Source: Amoebophrya sp. A120 (Eukaryota; Sar; Dinophyceae; Syndiniales; Amoebophryaceae). Taken from it: a DNA stretch of 64,000 nt. Positions 10,535 to 20,911 of this stretch are shown piece after piece. A program made the position numbers and the translations under genes. The notes under the pieces were generated by a model that saw nothing but the letters and a program-made list of their open reading frames with translations, ran no database searches and had not been told where the DNA came from. The DNA lies in NCBI GenBank assembly GCA_905178155.1, contig CAJINV010000001.1, forward strand, positions 15,128,142 through 15,192,141. The letters run 5' to 3'. Numbering within the stretch: the stretch's first letter is position 1; the number at the start of each line of letters is the position of its first letter.

Positions 10535-12648
10535 ATGACGACACGGACCTCCGCCGAGGCCGGCGAATACCTGCACGGGGTAGGGGACTACTTGGAAAAG
10601 GCAAACGTGTACCCTTATCTGCACCTGCTGGTGAAGGAACTGGTGTCACGGCAGCCCGCGGATCCAGTGCAGTTCCTGCTTGATTTCATCCCCAAGAGCA
10701 CCGCGCGCCTCGTGGTACTTGGACCAGGCAGTGAGGCGTTCGCGAAGAAAATAGCCGAAAATGGGGTCGGCGTAGCAAAGCCGGGGGAGCTAGAGACGTG
10801 CGATGGCACGGTAGACGAGATTTTTGATTGAAGTTGTACTGTCCAATAGCATGGATCTTTTTCCTTGCAATCTTTATACCTAGCGCGCTCCTCCGGAATC
10901 AATCTGCAACGCGTGATCCATCGATCAACACAGACGCTGTCATCGCCAGAATCCATCAAGTCGTCGCTGCAGACCAAGGAAAAGTGGGTGTGCTATGGCT
11001 ACCCTAGAAACGCATCGGAAGCTCTGGACATTGTAGATGCGCGAGTGCTCGTGTCGCTTGTCATCGTGCTGCAGGAGCGCGGCGCTGACAGAGAAGGTAA
11101 AGGAATCATGTGTATCGTTCTGGTTCAAAAGTGCTGCTGTGTTTCATCAAGAAAATAGTACTGTTGTTTCTGCTTCGCGACATTTTATCACCGTAGTTCT
11201 ATCGGAAAAATAAAAACTCTACAGCAACCCCAGAAGACCACGGGATGCTGCTATCGCATTCACAACTGTCGTCTATCCATCCGAGCCATGGTCATGCTGG
11301 TTTTGGTCATTTTTTGCTAGCCGTAAAACCATGCATTACCAAGATATTGCGTACTGATATTTCTTTATCGATCGTGTTCCTGAGTCTGACCCAGCAAGGT
11401 GTGGCAGGGTGCGTCTTTTATTTCACTTTCTGGTCTTGGATGGAATGGGATAGTTGTCAGCTTCATAGCGTCAGGCAATAGCCCAGTTTCCTAGCAGCGC
11501 GGTTTGCACGGTCGATGCGGGAGAGGACAATTACGAGGAGAATTTAGTGCTGATTACGAAAAAACTGCAACAGCAAAGTATCGCCAGTCAACCGCGCGCC
11601 GCGCCACAGATCATACTCTACGGCAGTAGGGGTAGCGGCGTCACCACGCAAGGCGAGCGACTCGCGAAAAAGCGCGGTCTGGTATAGAAAAAGTTCATTC
11701 ACAAAAACAAAAAGTGCTAGGTCGAGTTTTACTACTTCTGGTGCAAGTGGGTGTTTACGCCGTAAACAACAAGCGTGGCACAAATAAAGTAATCATCTGC
11801 GATTTGGATAATTCTCTGTCATTGCGGTGCAGGACACAGAAATGGAAAAACCTATCCCAGGTTCTCGTGGACGCGCACAGATTAGCCGGTGCATCAGGTT
11901 CCAAGTCTTCGTCCCACCGGCAGCAGCTGGTCGAGGCACGGCTGGCGCGGCCAGATGCGAAAGAAAAGGGCTTCGTCATGTGTCACTACCCTACCACGCC
12001 AGACGAAGCGGCGTCCCTGAAGCAGTACTTGAAAAAGAGCTACGCGGGGGAGCCCAAGTTGCTGCATTTGGGGGCTTCCTCCTGGGTCTGCGGCAGAAGG
12101 CTCGGCGGACAGATGTTCCGTGATGCCGGAAGTGGTAGCAGAAAAGACTTATTTTGTTGATAAGATGATCATGATAGTATGCAAACGATAGTGATAGCAA
12201 AACCAAAATGTAAGCAGGTTTTTTTTGTGATGTCGGGCTGCCTGTACAAAGAAAAAGAAAACGGTAAAGGAAAATGCTCATTCGTGACTCCTACCGATGA
12301 CAACATCGACATCTACTCCAGGTCGAATAATACCCCCGAGGGAAGCCACGAGAAATAGCAGCGTCAGCGGGCCCGACACGGATATGCCTGCCATGATCGC
12401 GTACTGAGATAAGATAACATTTTCCATGCATCTTCCGCTGCGTTTTGTGTGCAGTGTTTCTGATTAAGTCATTTGTTGGGTAGTTGACTTTCTTAGGCAG
12501 ACACACACCAACTTCGAAAAACAGGTATCGCGACTACCTGAAGCAGTGTGCGGGCATGCGTTTCGTGTTTGATGATTGGTACGATGTGGATGCGTCTCAG
12601 ACCATCGACCATGCCGGAGAAGAGATCGAGGAAGTGTTGGGATTGTAG
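10535..12648 (+). CDS. AK8: AK8-like tandem adenylate kinase with a degenerate first P-loop
   Basis: Axoneme-type nucleoside monophosphate kinase with two kinase domains. About seven exons; the best-supported are 10535-10810, 10850-11096, one ending at 11681, one starting at 11840, and one ending TAG 12646-12648. Exact middle joins are uncertain. The N-terminus (YLEKANVYPYLHLLVKELVSR then DPVQFLLDFI) is the dimerisation-like helix pair that precedes kinase 1 in AK8. Kinase 1 has LVVLGPGSEAF where a P-loop should be, so it lacks the catalytic Gly-Lys-Thr; its later KEKWVCYGYPRN box is present. Kinase 2 has ILYGSRGSGVTT, a P-loop with Val in place of Lys, and KGFVMCHYPTTPDEA. Both domains therefore look weakened. 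The proposed first intron is only 39 bp. No introners. Confidence 0.7.
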
Positions 12649-13373
12649 GACCGAAATCGTTCTTTCGCACTTATACGTTAACACACACTGAAATAACATC
12701 AAGCGAGATCAAAGTCTTGAAATTTGTCTTCACACACACAATTCATCCGAAAAGTTAGTTTAACACACTCACCAGATCTAGACCTGCAAGCAACTATCTT
12801 CAGAGACGCGCATACCGGCCCTCCTCTTCCAGGCTTGTACAATACTGTAGTTTATTATTTTAGCAATTTCTGCTCCTGCTCCTGGAACTGGATGTAGTTG
12901 AATCAGTGGCGCTCCTGTTGCTTGTAAGACTAGGTGAACGTCAACGGATTGCTGTCGATTCGCATTCCGAGAGAGACTTCTTGGCGGTCCTCCTTCGCCG
13001 TGAAATTGTGGAGGTTGTATCTAATCTGGCTTGAAAACTTTGCTGCCTGCAAGTGCCAATGTACGATGGTTAATTGTACCCTCTGTCAAGCGCAGAAATC
13101 TTCACACTCGACGGCGAAGAAAGTTTCGGAAGTTCTCTGGCGCTTATACTCGACGTTGGTCCTATTTTTGTGAGCATCTGGGGGGTGGGTGACGGTGACG
13201 CCAGTGACAGGTTCTGATAAGATCCTCGGGGAACAAGGATCAATATGCGGACCACGATGATCTACTTCATGACGATTCGTGATATCGTGCAGGGTCGTAA
13301 ACATGTCATCAGGAACAGGTTCTGTGTAACTTGTGGTTTGGAAAAAACCACGCATACAAAGATACCGGTCAAG
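12649..13373. other. Intergenic gap
   Basis: No coding pattern that I can support on either strand, no RNA gene and no introner ends. Probably UTRs. Confidence 0.4.
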
Positions 13374-16368
13374 ATGATGATGTTGTTTACTCCTCGTCCC
13401 ACTTCTTTTGTGTCGCTAGCTCTGGCGCTGCGGGTTTTCGTCACATCGGAGGCAAGAGAGCCGGTTGTACCCAGTACGGTAGTACAAGTGTCGAAGGACC
13501 CCCCGCTGCAGCCGATTCTAGTTCCGGTTGAGGATGACGACGACCCGGACGACCCGGACGATGAGTACACGTACGCGAAAGCACTCAAGTCTGACCCTTT
13601 TTTTTTCACGCGGACTTCGCGGTTGCGCCGTCGTTTCTGGCCTTCAGATGTGGAGGGAATTCAGTGGGACTTGCGGGGGCATTTATTGGATGAGAGAGCG
13701 CCAGCCCCCTCGTGCAAGCGGAAGCCGAGAAATTTAGGCGCGCTGTTGAAGGGGCGTGAGAGCGCAACACCAGTCGAAACGTGCCTTTTACCGGATAAGA
13801 CGGAAGGGCTCAAGCTGCCGGCGGATAGTGCGATGGACAGTCTGCGCGCAGCAGTAGAGACGGTCTTCCCGACGACGCAGGCGAAAGCGGAAACTTCAGC
13901 AACGACGAGCGCTGAGGGAAGAATCGCAGATAATGTCCTCAACATTTGCGTTCTGGGTCCTCTAGATCGACACTACCTGCGCACCTCGGTCCGGCCGCTG
14001 GTCCAGTTTACATCCGAGGAACCGACGCGGCGACTGCGGCTCATCGCCCCCCGCGATCAGCTGACGGAGGTGAAGGACGACCTTCTCTCCCTCCTTCCTA
14101 CCGCAGACCAGTTGCAATTGCTGCCACAGGAGCACGTCTCTCCCATCGATTTCGACGTACCGGAAGACGAGCAGCCTGCAAGTCTGAAAGAGCTCCGCGC
14201 GTGGAGTGCACACACCGTCGGAAGTGGCGATAGTGGTAGCGACAACATCTTCACTGAGAAACGAAGCAATACTACCGAAATAAATGTGAAAAGAACTGGG
14301 TGTCACGTGCTCTCCCTGCATGCTGGTTCCCAGGGGTTTCACGGGGAGCTGCTGAAAGCGCTGAGCGGAAACCTGCCCCGAACACTGCTTCTGTTCGACG
14401 CACACGAGTTATTACAATGAAAAATGCCCCCCCCCACCCCCGAACTTGGGAGCATTTGTATTGCAAACCTTTCCAAATGAAACATTCGCCGTCTTGCATC
14501 TATCAGCATCACAAGTTTCCAATCGTGAATAGCAAAAATAATTTGTATTGCAAAAAACCCCAGCTCCAGCAAGAGCGGGGCTTGTCATGCAAGCGATGCG
14601 ATACACGCCTAGACTCTGCATCAGAAAGATTCATACTCCTCTCATGCATGACAAAAAGTTTTCATTTGGAAACTTCGCATCACACACGCGGCGCGGTTGT
14701 TTTAGCATCACACGTGTTTGCAATTTCAGGGGTGGGGGGCACTTTTCACTGTAGTACGAGTGCGACCGGGGCGCGAACCGGGTCCACTGCAGCTTACTTT
14801 TGGCGCAGTTTCGTCGGAGCCACTGCGGGACCCCGGAGGTTCTTGCACAATTAGAAGCACAACATGATCACAGCCACGAGGAACTACATTGGCAGAACAA
14901 GCAAAGAGCTACTGAAAATAATCCAAAACAACTGCCTCTGGGGCTGTGGAACCCGGATTGCTTCGCGACGGACGCGAATAATGTCGTGCAGCTCCCGGTG
15001 AGAAGTTCCTGCGTGTGTGTTGCGGACCCGGACCGGTTCGTTGACGCGGAAGACCACCTGGCGGTTTTGGAGGATGAGCAATGTCGGGAGTTTCAGTCCC
15101 CCTCCGCCCGGTTTGAACAGCTGCACTTGATGGAGCGGTTTCAGCGGCGGAGCCAACTCCGACGGACGTGGTCGCTGCCCGAAGCAAACGACCGTAATAT
15201 AATGGACTGGGCTGCAGAGGAGGAGGCGGTGAAAACGTCCTCTTTCGAGGTGTTCGCTGCGGTGGAAGAGGATTATGGTGCGGAGGACAAAATAATCGAG
15301 GGAAAAGATCATAAAATTGCAGATAAAGAAGACGGGGTTGGAGTTGCAAATACAAGTGCTGAAGAACTTTCTGTGCCAGAAGAGGACGACCCTGAAATAG
15401 CTCATCCAGGTGAAGAGAAGTTCAATATCACGCGCGGGGAGTTCCTCGAGCACCACGGGTTCCCAACGAATTTGTTCCAGAAAAATGCGCGCAGCCAGGA
15501 AAAATTTCTCGGGTACAGTCAGTGGCGCCAGGACTGGTTTCTGTTCCACAACTTCTTTCGCTACAGCCCGAGCAATGGGAGGCAGGGGTTCTTCCTCGAT
15601 CTCGGCGCCTCGCAGCCGACGATATTGTCGAACACCGCGGCGTTCGAAAAGTGTCTGGACTGGAAAGGACTCTGCGTGGAGCCGAACCCCAGTCGGATCC
15701 CAGCCCTGCTAACCTACCGGAACTGTTTGGTCGTGCCCTTCTGTGTGGCGAAAAAGGAAAAAGTTCTCACGCTCATGACCGACCACGCAGGCGCGGCGGA
15801 GGGCATGGCGTCGGAGGCTGCGGAGCCCAGTGCCGTGCCGGACAAGGAGTTTGAAGACGAGAACGCGGTGGACTCTCTGTGTTTTCGGCTGGAGAAACTT
15901 TTGGATCAAATCAGCGTCGGAAGTGCCTCAGAGGTCAGGCACGCGAAGAGCAGGCTTGATGGTGGAGGACAGAGCGGAAGCGGCATCGTGGATGATGCAG
16001 ACGATGTAGTAGAAGAGGGGCTGACTATAGATCTCATTTCTCTTGACGTCGAAGGCCAGGAGGTCGATATTTTGGAAAAGTTCCCCTTCAATAAGTTTTA
16101 CATCCGCGTGTTTCTCATCGAAACGGACCACAGCAACTCCCTGAAACTGGACATCCTCTTGATTGCCGGGGGGTACGTAAAGGTTGCCTTGCTGGGGAAA
16201 GATGCCATGTACATCCACCACAAGTTTGCGAAAGAGCTAGCGACGTGGGGAAAGGAAAATCCGCTCGCCGTTGAGTACCCGGAATACGTCACAATACATC
16301 CCTATTACGAGCATTTTTCCACCTTCCAGCGCCGGTTTCTAGACCCCGACTTCGGGGAAAGAAGATGA
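13374..16368 (+). CDS. Secreted or Golgi FkbM-family methyltransferase
   Basis: SAM-dependent methyltransferase of the FkbM type, commonly acting on sugars. Two exons, 13374-14409 and 14762-16368, flank the family D introner at 14410-14756; joining them at the CGAGT duplication keeps the frame and gives 880 residues. The start is the first of three consecutive ATGs, followed by a hydrophobic stretch (residues ~10-25) that fits a signal peptide or anchor. An Asp-rich patch (DDDDPDDPDDE) lies near residue 55. The catalytic domain is C-terminal, about residues 605-860: motif I FFLDLGASQPTILSN, motif II GLCVEPNP, and LISLDVEGQEVDIL, as in FkbM proteins. An acidic linker sits just before the domain, and a ~60-residue low-complexity insert lies within it. 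The N-terminal ~600 residues have no recognised domain. Substrate unknown. Confidence 0.82.
14410..14756. mobile_element. Introner, family D (347 bp), in FkbM gene
   Basis: Ends TATTACAATGAAAAATGCCC on the left and the complement of TACTACAGTGAAAAGTGCCC on the right, flanked by CGAGT. Internal order is opposite to the copies at 30193 and 38195. Confidence 0.9.
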
Positions 16369-16494
16369 TGAAAAGGGGAAAGGGAGATGCACTCCTGAAA
16401 AAGGAGGGGTGAGGAAGCATGTGGAAGCATGACAGTTGTAGTTTTTTTTTGTAAGTAGCTGGAAAACAACAAGAAAAGGTAGAACAGTAAAGAA

Positions 16495-17067
16495 TTGTAT
16501 ATTGAAAATCTCGGGAATAATGATCACGAAAACCGCGGGAATAATGATCCTACCGGTACTAGTCTCGGTGGCCTGACTTTGCAACAGTTCCAAAATCGGG
16601 ATAAGGTTAAAGACTTGCAAGTACCGTCTGCGTCCGGCTCCCAGCAGCAACAGCAACAAGCTTCTACGTCTTCTGGTAGCAACATCAACAATTCTTCTAA
16701 AAGTAATGCTGTTAATACCGGTGCCAGATCCTCCAGTCCTTCAGCCGGTTCGTCTCTGGCTCGACGCATGCAGGACACGCACCTCTCGGACGAAGATGAT
16801 GATATGAAGGAGGAAAATAGTCGTGAGGACCGGTCTAACAAGCTGCAGCGTACTAATCGTGAAGGCAGGCATCGGGCCCGCAGTAAGAATTCGGACCCAC
16901 GATCCAGCCGTGAGGAAAATCGTAGCCGGGAACGCGAAAGAAAGACGCCAGCAAACAGTCCAGGCGGCAGCCCCTCCCTCCAGCCGCAAGACAAAAATAA
17001 AACGAATCAGAACCCGTTTACCCAGCGGGCTGAAGATATGAATGGAGTGGAGGAAGTTAGAGGATAG
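16495..17067 (+). CDS. Possible disordered Ser/Arg/Gln-rich protein
   Basis: Open frame of 190 codons without a good upstream ATG; the first in-frame ATG is at 16768. The sequence is low complexity: a Gln run, Ser/Asn-rich stretches, then Arg/Ser/Glu-rich segments (REENRSRERERK) resembling SR-type disordered tails. It could be a late exon of an unseen gene or simply a purine-rich spacer. Its upstream 16455-16510 shares short words with 18116-18260, which carries no ORF, so part may be repeat-derived. Confidence 0.3.
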   Translation: MYIENLGNNDHENRGNNDPTGTSLGGLTLQQFQNRDKVKDLQVPSASGSQQQQQQASTSSGSNINNSSKSNAVNTGARSSSPSAGSSLARRMQDTHLSDEDDDMKEENSREDRSNKLQRTNREGRHRARSKNSDPRSSREENRSRERERKTPANSPGGSPSLQPQDKNKTNQNPFTQRAEDMNGVEEVRG

Positions 17068-18767
17068 ATTGCTTTCGGCTTCACGAATATTGCTTACAAC
17101 TAATTAATCGCTTTCGCATTAATCACACCGATGGTTGCCTGAAGTGCATCAGGCGTGAGAACCGGGATGACATTTTGATGCGCTCTATTTTTACTTGTAT
17201 TCGCATTTGCATACTCATCTCTGTGCTGTTTTGCAGTGCATCAATCACTTGGCTCTTTATTTCCTGCATTTGCATGACTTACTGTTTGCTGCCGCACGGG
17301 CAGCCATTTACGTCTGATGAGCGCGTCTTTGCTACAGGATGGAAAATTTGAAACTTGTATGTTTTGGTGAGGAGTTCTCCCTTTTCCCTTTCTTCTGAAA
17401 TGATGTGCTTTGGACAAAACCGATGCTCAGTCGTAAATATATTTGTGTTGCATAAATGAGCTTTTTCGCACGTTCACACACAAATTTGTATTGCAAAAAT
17501 CTTGGTTCTCGCATGATCCGGTTTTGTTCTTGGATAAATGCCAACTCTCGAAAGCAGCATCACAAAAATGCATTACAAGTTGCGCTTTCTTATGCTGAGT
17601 TCTTCCCCATGCAAAATCATAATAAGGTCCTGAGATCGGAAGATCCAAAGGATGAAAGTTCAAAAAGGAAATTATAATCAGGCTCTTTCTTCATGCTTTT
17701 CATTATTCATGCTGTTTTTCATTATATTTTTGAGGTGACTAACCAGAAATAACTAGCTATCTAGCATAGGCACTATCGTATTTTGTTAGGTTTACGATTA
17801 GGACGTGGTATACGCTAGCTGCGCAAGTCGGTTAACAGTGAACCGGTACCCACGGGTGTTGACCGATCGACCTATTGCCAGCTAGGGGAGCACCCATGCG
17901 GTGGCAGGATCCAGCGCCCCTAGGTCGGGGGCGCTCCTGCCTTCGCCGTATGGGACCCCGTGGGCAGAAGTATCCACTCGCGCGCCGCGCCCGCTCTAGT
18001 TAGGGTCTACTTTCGTTCCTCTTCTTCTCTTCATTCAAACACGACAGGATAAGCACACAAAAATACGCAGTTCGCCCCGGCTACAGTGATCTACTTAAAC
18101 TTCAATTTTGATTTTACATTGCAATATATTGAAAATCTAGATTAAGGGGAAAAGAAGTTAGTTGTTGGTCTTCGTCAGTAGCTGGAAAACAGCATTAAAA
18201 GTTTGGATAAAAGGAACAAAAAAGTTAGTTTTCAGTAGCTGGAAAACAGCAAAAAGCAAGTAGAACAGGAAAAAGTCAAAACTTTTGGAAAAAAAAGGAA
18301 AAAGAGATTAGGAAACGCGGCAAGATTTTTTTGTCCAAGGAACACGCAAGTTGTTGATCAGATGAGGCGCAAGTCCAAAAAACCAGAGGAGACATATTTA
18401 TACGGTCCAACACTGTTCAGCTTCTCATCACCATGATCAGAACGAAATTGGACCCTGATTGGATCTTCAGAATCGTGGCGGCGCTAGTATAGATCACCAA
18501 AAGACACCAGAGTGACGGATCATCGACGACAAGTTACAGATTGTGTGAAACAAAAAGTTTTTTGATGCTCCGTCGATGAATCTATTATGTTTGCAGGCAA
18601 AACTTTCTGAAGTGCGTCGTTGGCCGGTGCTTCAGGAAAAAATAGACTTGGTTACTACGCAATCGATACAATGATGGTTTTAGAACTCGCTTCGATTAGT
18701 GTCGCGTAGGAGTCTTTCTCCACTTTGCCTCTAGCTTATTTTACTATTGCCAAGAGCAGCAAAAACC
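17068..18767. other. Long gap with introner-like debris and an RNA hairpin
   Basis: No protein-coding pattern. 17440-17600 contains words typical of introner interiors (TTGTATTGCA, GCATCACAA, GCATTACAA) but no matching ends. 17849-17964 is a long hairpin, listed separately. 18116-18260 repeats words of 16455-16510, including GTAGCTGGAAAACA twice. Confidence 0.4.
17849..17964. ncRNA. Candidate structured RNA: four nested perfect stems
   Basis: One long hairpin can be drawn directly. P1 CCCACGGG (17849-17856) pairs with CCCGTGGG (17957-17964). P2 CCCATGCGG (17893-17901) pairs with CCGTATGGG (17946-17954), one G-U. P3 GGCAGGA (17903-17909) pairs with TCCTGCC (17935-17941). P4 GCGCCCC (17914-17920) pairs with GGGGCGC (17928-17934), leaving a 7-base loop. 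The stems are collinear and the hairpin is GC-rich in an AT-rich gap. It does not match conserved cores of tRNA, U1, U2, U4, U6, RNase P or SRP RNA that I know. Family and strand unknown; a DNA palindrome is the alternative. Confidence 0.4.
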
Positions 18768-20237
18768 ATGGCGCACTCGCTCGCGTACGAGGTGAAGAAG
18801 ATCCAGGAGCTGAACGAACAGGAGCTCGCGCGGGGCATTTTCGATGCGAAACACTCCTGGCACCGAGAATTCCGGGAGTCGGCGTATGTCCGCGTCGATC
18901 ATCTAGACAAAAGGCTCACGGAGGGTGATCTATCAGAGTGAAAAATCCCCCCTCCCCATATCGAAACGAAGTTTCTGATGCTGGATTTCCATACACAAAT
19001 CAGATTTGTCTTGCAGTAGAGGAATGCAGGCATATGTCAAGCCTCAGTCGAGGAGTTTGACGTAGGCGCCTAGCATGACAAACGTGTATGCTCTAAGCCA
19101 AACAGCATCACAAACCGCCTGCAAAATGCGGAACGCTTTCTGGACTTGCCTTCTTGCAAGACAGACAGGATTTGAGTTCGCAAATGCGCATCACAAATTT
19201 TCAGACGGATACGTTTTCGATATGGGGAGGGTGGATTTTTCCTTCTGATATGATCTCGTCACTGTTTTTTCCCAGTTTGGCGAGATCGCGGACCTCCGGT
19301 TGATAAGGGACAAAGAGATATCCTGAGTAAAAATGTCCCCACCCCAGAGTTGTCATGCAAATCTGCATCCCAAAAAAGTTTGTCATGCGGAGCCCCATGA
19401 GAGCCATTTTCTAATCCTGTTTTGGAATTTGTGATGCTAGAATCAGCATGATATGCTACATCTGTAATGCTTCGGAACTAGCTAAACAGAATTACACTAC
19501 GAGGATAAACCTGTCATGCGAAACAACCAGAGGTGGCTGATTTGTCTAGCGGATTTCCCATCTTGACTCTGGTGTGGGGACATTTTTACCCAGGATAAGA
19601 GACGGGAAAGTCGCGCGGATTCTGCTTTGTCTGCTACGAGGACACGCGGTCGGCCGCCTACGCCGTCGACAATATGAACGGCTACCAATTGTGCGGGAAA
19701 GTGATGAAGGTGATGCACGTATTGAAATACGAGGTTCCCATCTTATTAGACGAAACGCAAGTAGACGCCGAGGGGAACCCAATTCAGCTGGAGTACAAAC
19801 CGACTGGTGCGGAGGGCTACGGCGTCGGCATCACCGCACAGTTATCCAGTGTGAAAGCGGACATAAAAACGAAACACATCAGCACGAGCAGCAACAAGAA
19901 AACGCTGATGGACGAGGAAGATGCGGATTTGGAGATGTTTGAGCAGCAGCTCGTGAAAACGGCGGAAAAAGGGAAATTGTTGCAGGACAAAGCCACGAAA
20001 AAAGCGGAGAAGAAGCGGCTGAAAAAGGAAAAGAAAAAGGAAAAGAAACGAAGGAAAAAAGAGAAGAAGAGAAAAGAGAAAAAGCTGAACACGGGCAGAA
20101 ATAACCAAGCTGTCGATTCAGACAGCGACAGCTCTTCATCTTCCTCCTCGTCTAGCAGCAGTAGCGACAGCTCGCCCGCTGCGCGAAAAAGTGCACGGGA
20201 AACAGTACGGAAGCGGTCTCGTGGGAGAAATAAATGA
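18768..20237 (+). CDS. RBMX2: RBMX2/Ist3 (Snu17)-like spliceosomal RRM protein
   Basis: Subunit of the RES complex, which in yeast and animals joins the activated spliceosome. Three exons, 18768-18930, 19256-19318 and 19603-20237, are separated only by introners; joining at the TGATC and AGAGA duplications gives 286 residues. The N-terminus (VKKIQELNEQELARGI then SWHREFRESAYVRVDHL) matches RBMX2 closely. The RRM spans about 40-120, with RNP2 AYVRVDHL, then LTEGDLVTVFSQFGEI across the first join and RDKETGKSRGFCFVCYEDTRS across the second. Both joins reproduce the family sequence without a gap, so they are precise. The tail is a long Lys/Glu coil followed by a Ser/Asp run and a basic end, as in the human protein. 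The 63-nt middle exon lies wholly between two different introner families. Confidence 0.92.
18931..19250. mobile_element. Introner, family C (320 bp), in RBMX2 gene
   Basis: Left TATCAGAGTGAAAAATCCCC, right GGATTTTTCCTTCTGATA, with CTCCCCATATC and complement just inside; flanked by TGATC on both sides. Confidence 0.92.
19319..19597. mobile_element. Introner, family B (279 bp), in RBMX2 gene
   Basis: Left TATCCTGAGTAAAAATGTCC, right complement of TATCCTGGGTAAAAATGTCC, with CCAC(A/C)CCAGAGT inside each end; flanked by AGAGA. Forward orientation of the family. Splicing at the internal GT and AG would leave 17 extra bases and break the frame. Confidence 0.93.
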
Positions 20238-20911
20238 TTGGGAATTTTGTTGTACCAATCGCATTTTGTCAATGATAATGTATTCACTTTAGCGAAGCAC
20301 GTGTTCTTTCCACTGTGCCAACATGGAAAACGAACGCACTGTAGCGACTCATATCATTTCATGTTCAAAAAGCGACAGTAAAATCTAGTTCCTTCAAGAA
20401 CATTTGAGAACAAAGGCAAAGGGTTCTACGACGCGCCCCACTCTACTACTGTGCAGGCATGATCTGCGGATGTGTTCTCCGGTTGCCGGTTGCGCATTGA
20501 TCTCTTCCGAGCTGCACTTAGCGCTCGTCTCGACGTGAGGCTCGCGCCGCAAATCGCGAGCGCTTTTTTTTAACAATACATGATTGTATTCTGCAGCTTT
20601 TTTCCGTAGCTTCGTTTCGTTTCGTTTCGTTCTGATGCCTCGGCGAGGCGTCAGAGTCTTTGGCCCTGCAGTTCTTGTTCTTTTCTCGACTCGTTCTCAA
20701 CAGCTCGAGGAGATGATACATAGTGCGAAAGAGTAGAAGGTAGCTTCTTGAGCGGCTTGGTTTTGGAAAGCTATAGTCGTGCAAAGACAAGAAACAAGCT
20801 TTTTGTGTTGAACAATTATTGTAATTGTAACAATGTGTTGTTCGTAGCCATTGTTGCTCAAGACTTTAAGACTTGTCGTTGTCAACGTTGCAGATCATCA
20901 ACGTGCACATC
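20238..20911. other. Gap before the intronless membrane-protein gene
   Basis: No gene supported. Contains a short TTTCG repeat near 20614-20630 and the leader-like sequence at 20841-20862, listed separately. Confidence 0.5.
20841..20862 (+). other. Relic of the dinoflagellate spliced leader
   Basis: The 22 bases match the conserved dinoflagellate spliced leader at 19 of 22 positions, ending in CTCAAG. Mismatches are at positions 2, 13 and 15. It lies 49 bases before the ATG of an intronless gene, on the same strand. Genomic leader relics at 5' ends mark genes that passed through a trans-spliced mRNA and were re-inserted. A match this good is not expected by chance in 128 kb of both strands (about 3 in 10,000 with equal base use). 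Confidence 0.65.

Noticed and set aside
17311-17360. Hammerhead ribozyme core (CTGATGA followed by GAAA)
   Set aside because: No stem II can be formed between the two core motifs.
19319-19597. Family B introner as an ordinary GT-AG intron (GTAAAA to CCCAG)
   Set aside because: Leaves 17 extra bases and a stop codon in RBMX2; the target-duplication join matches the family instead.
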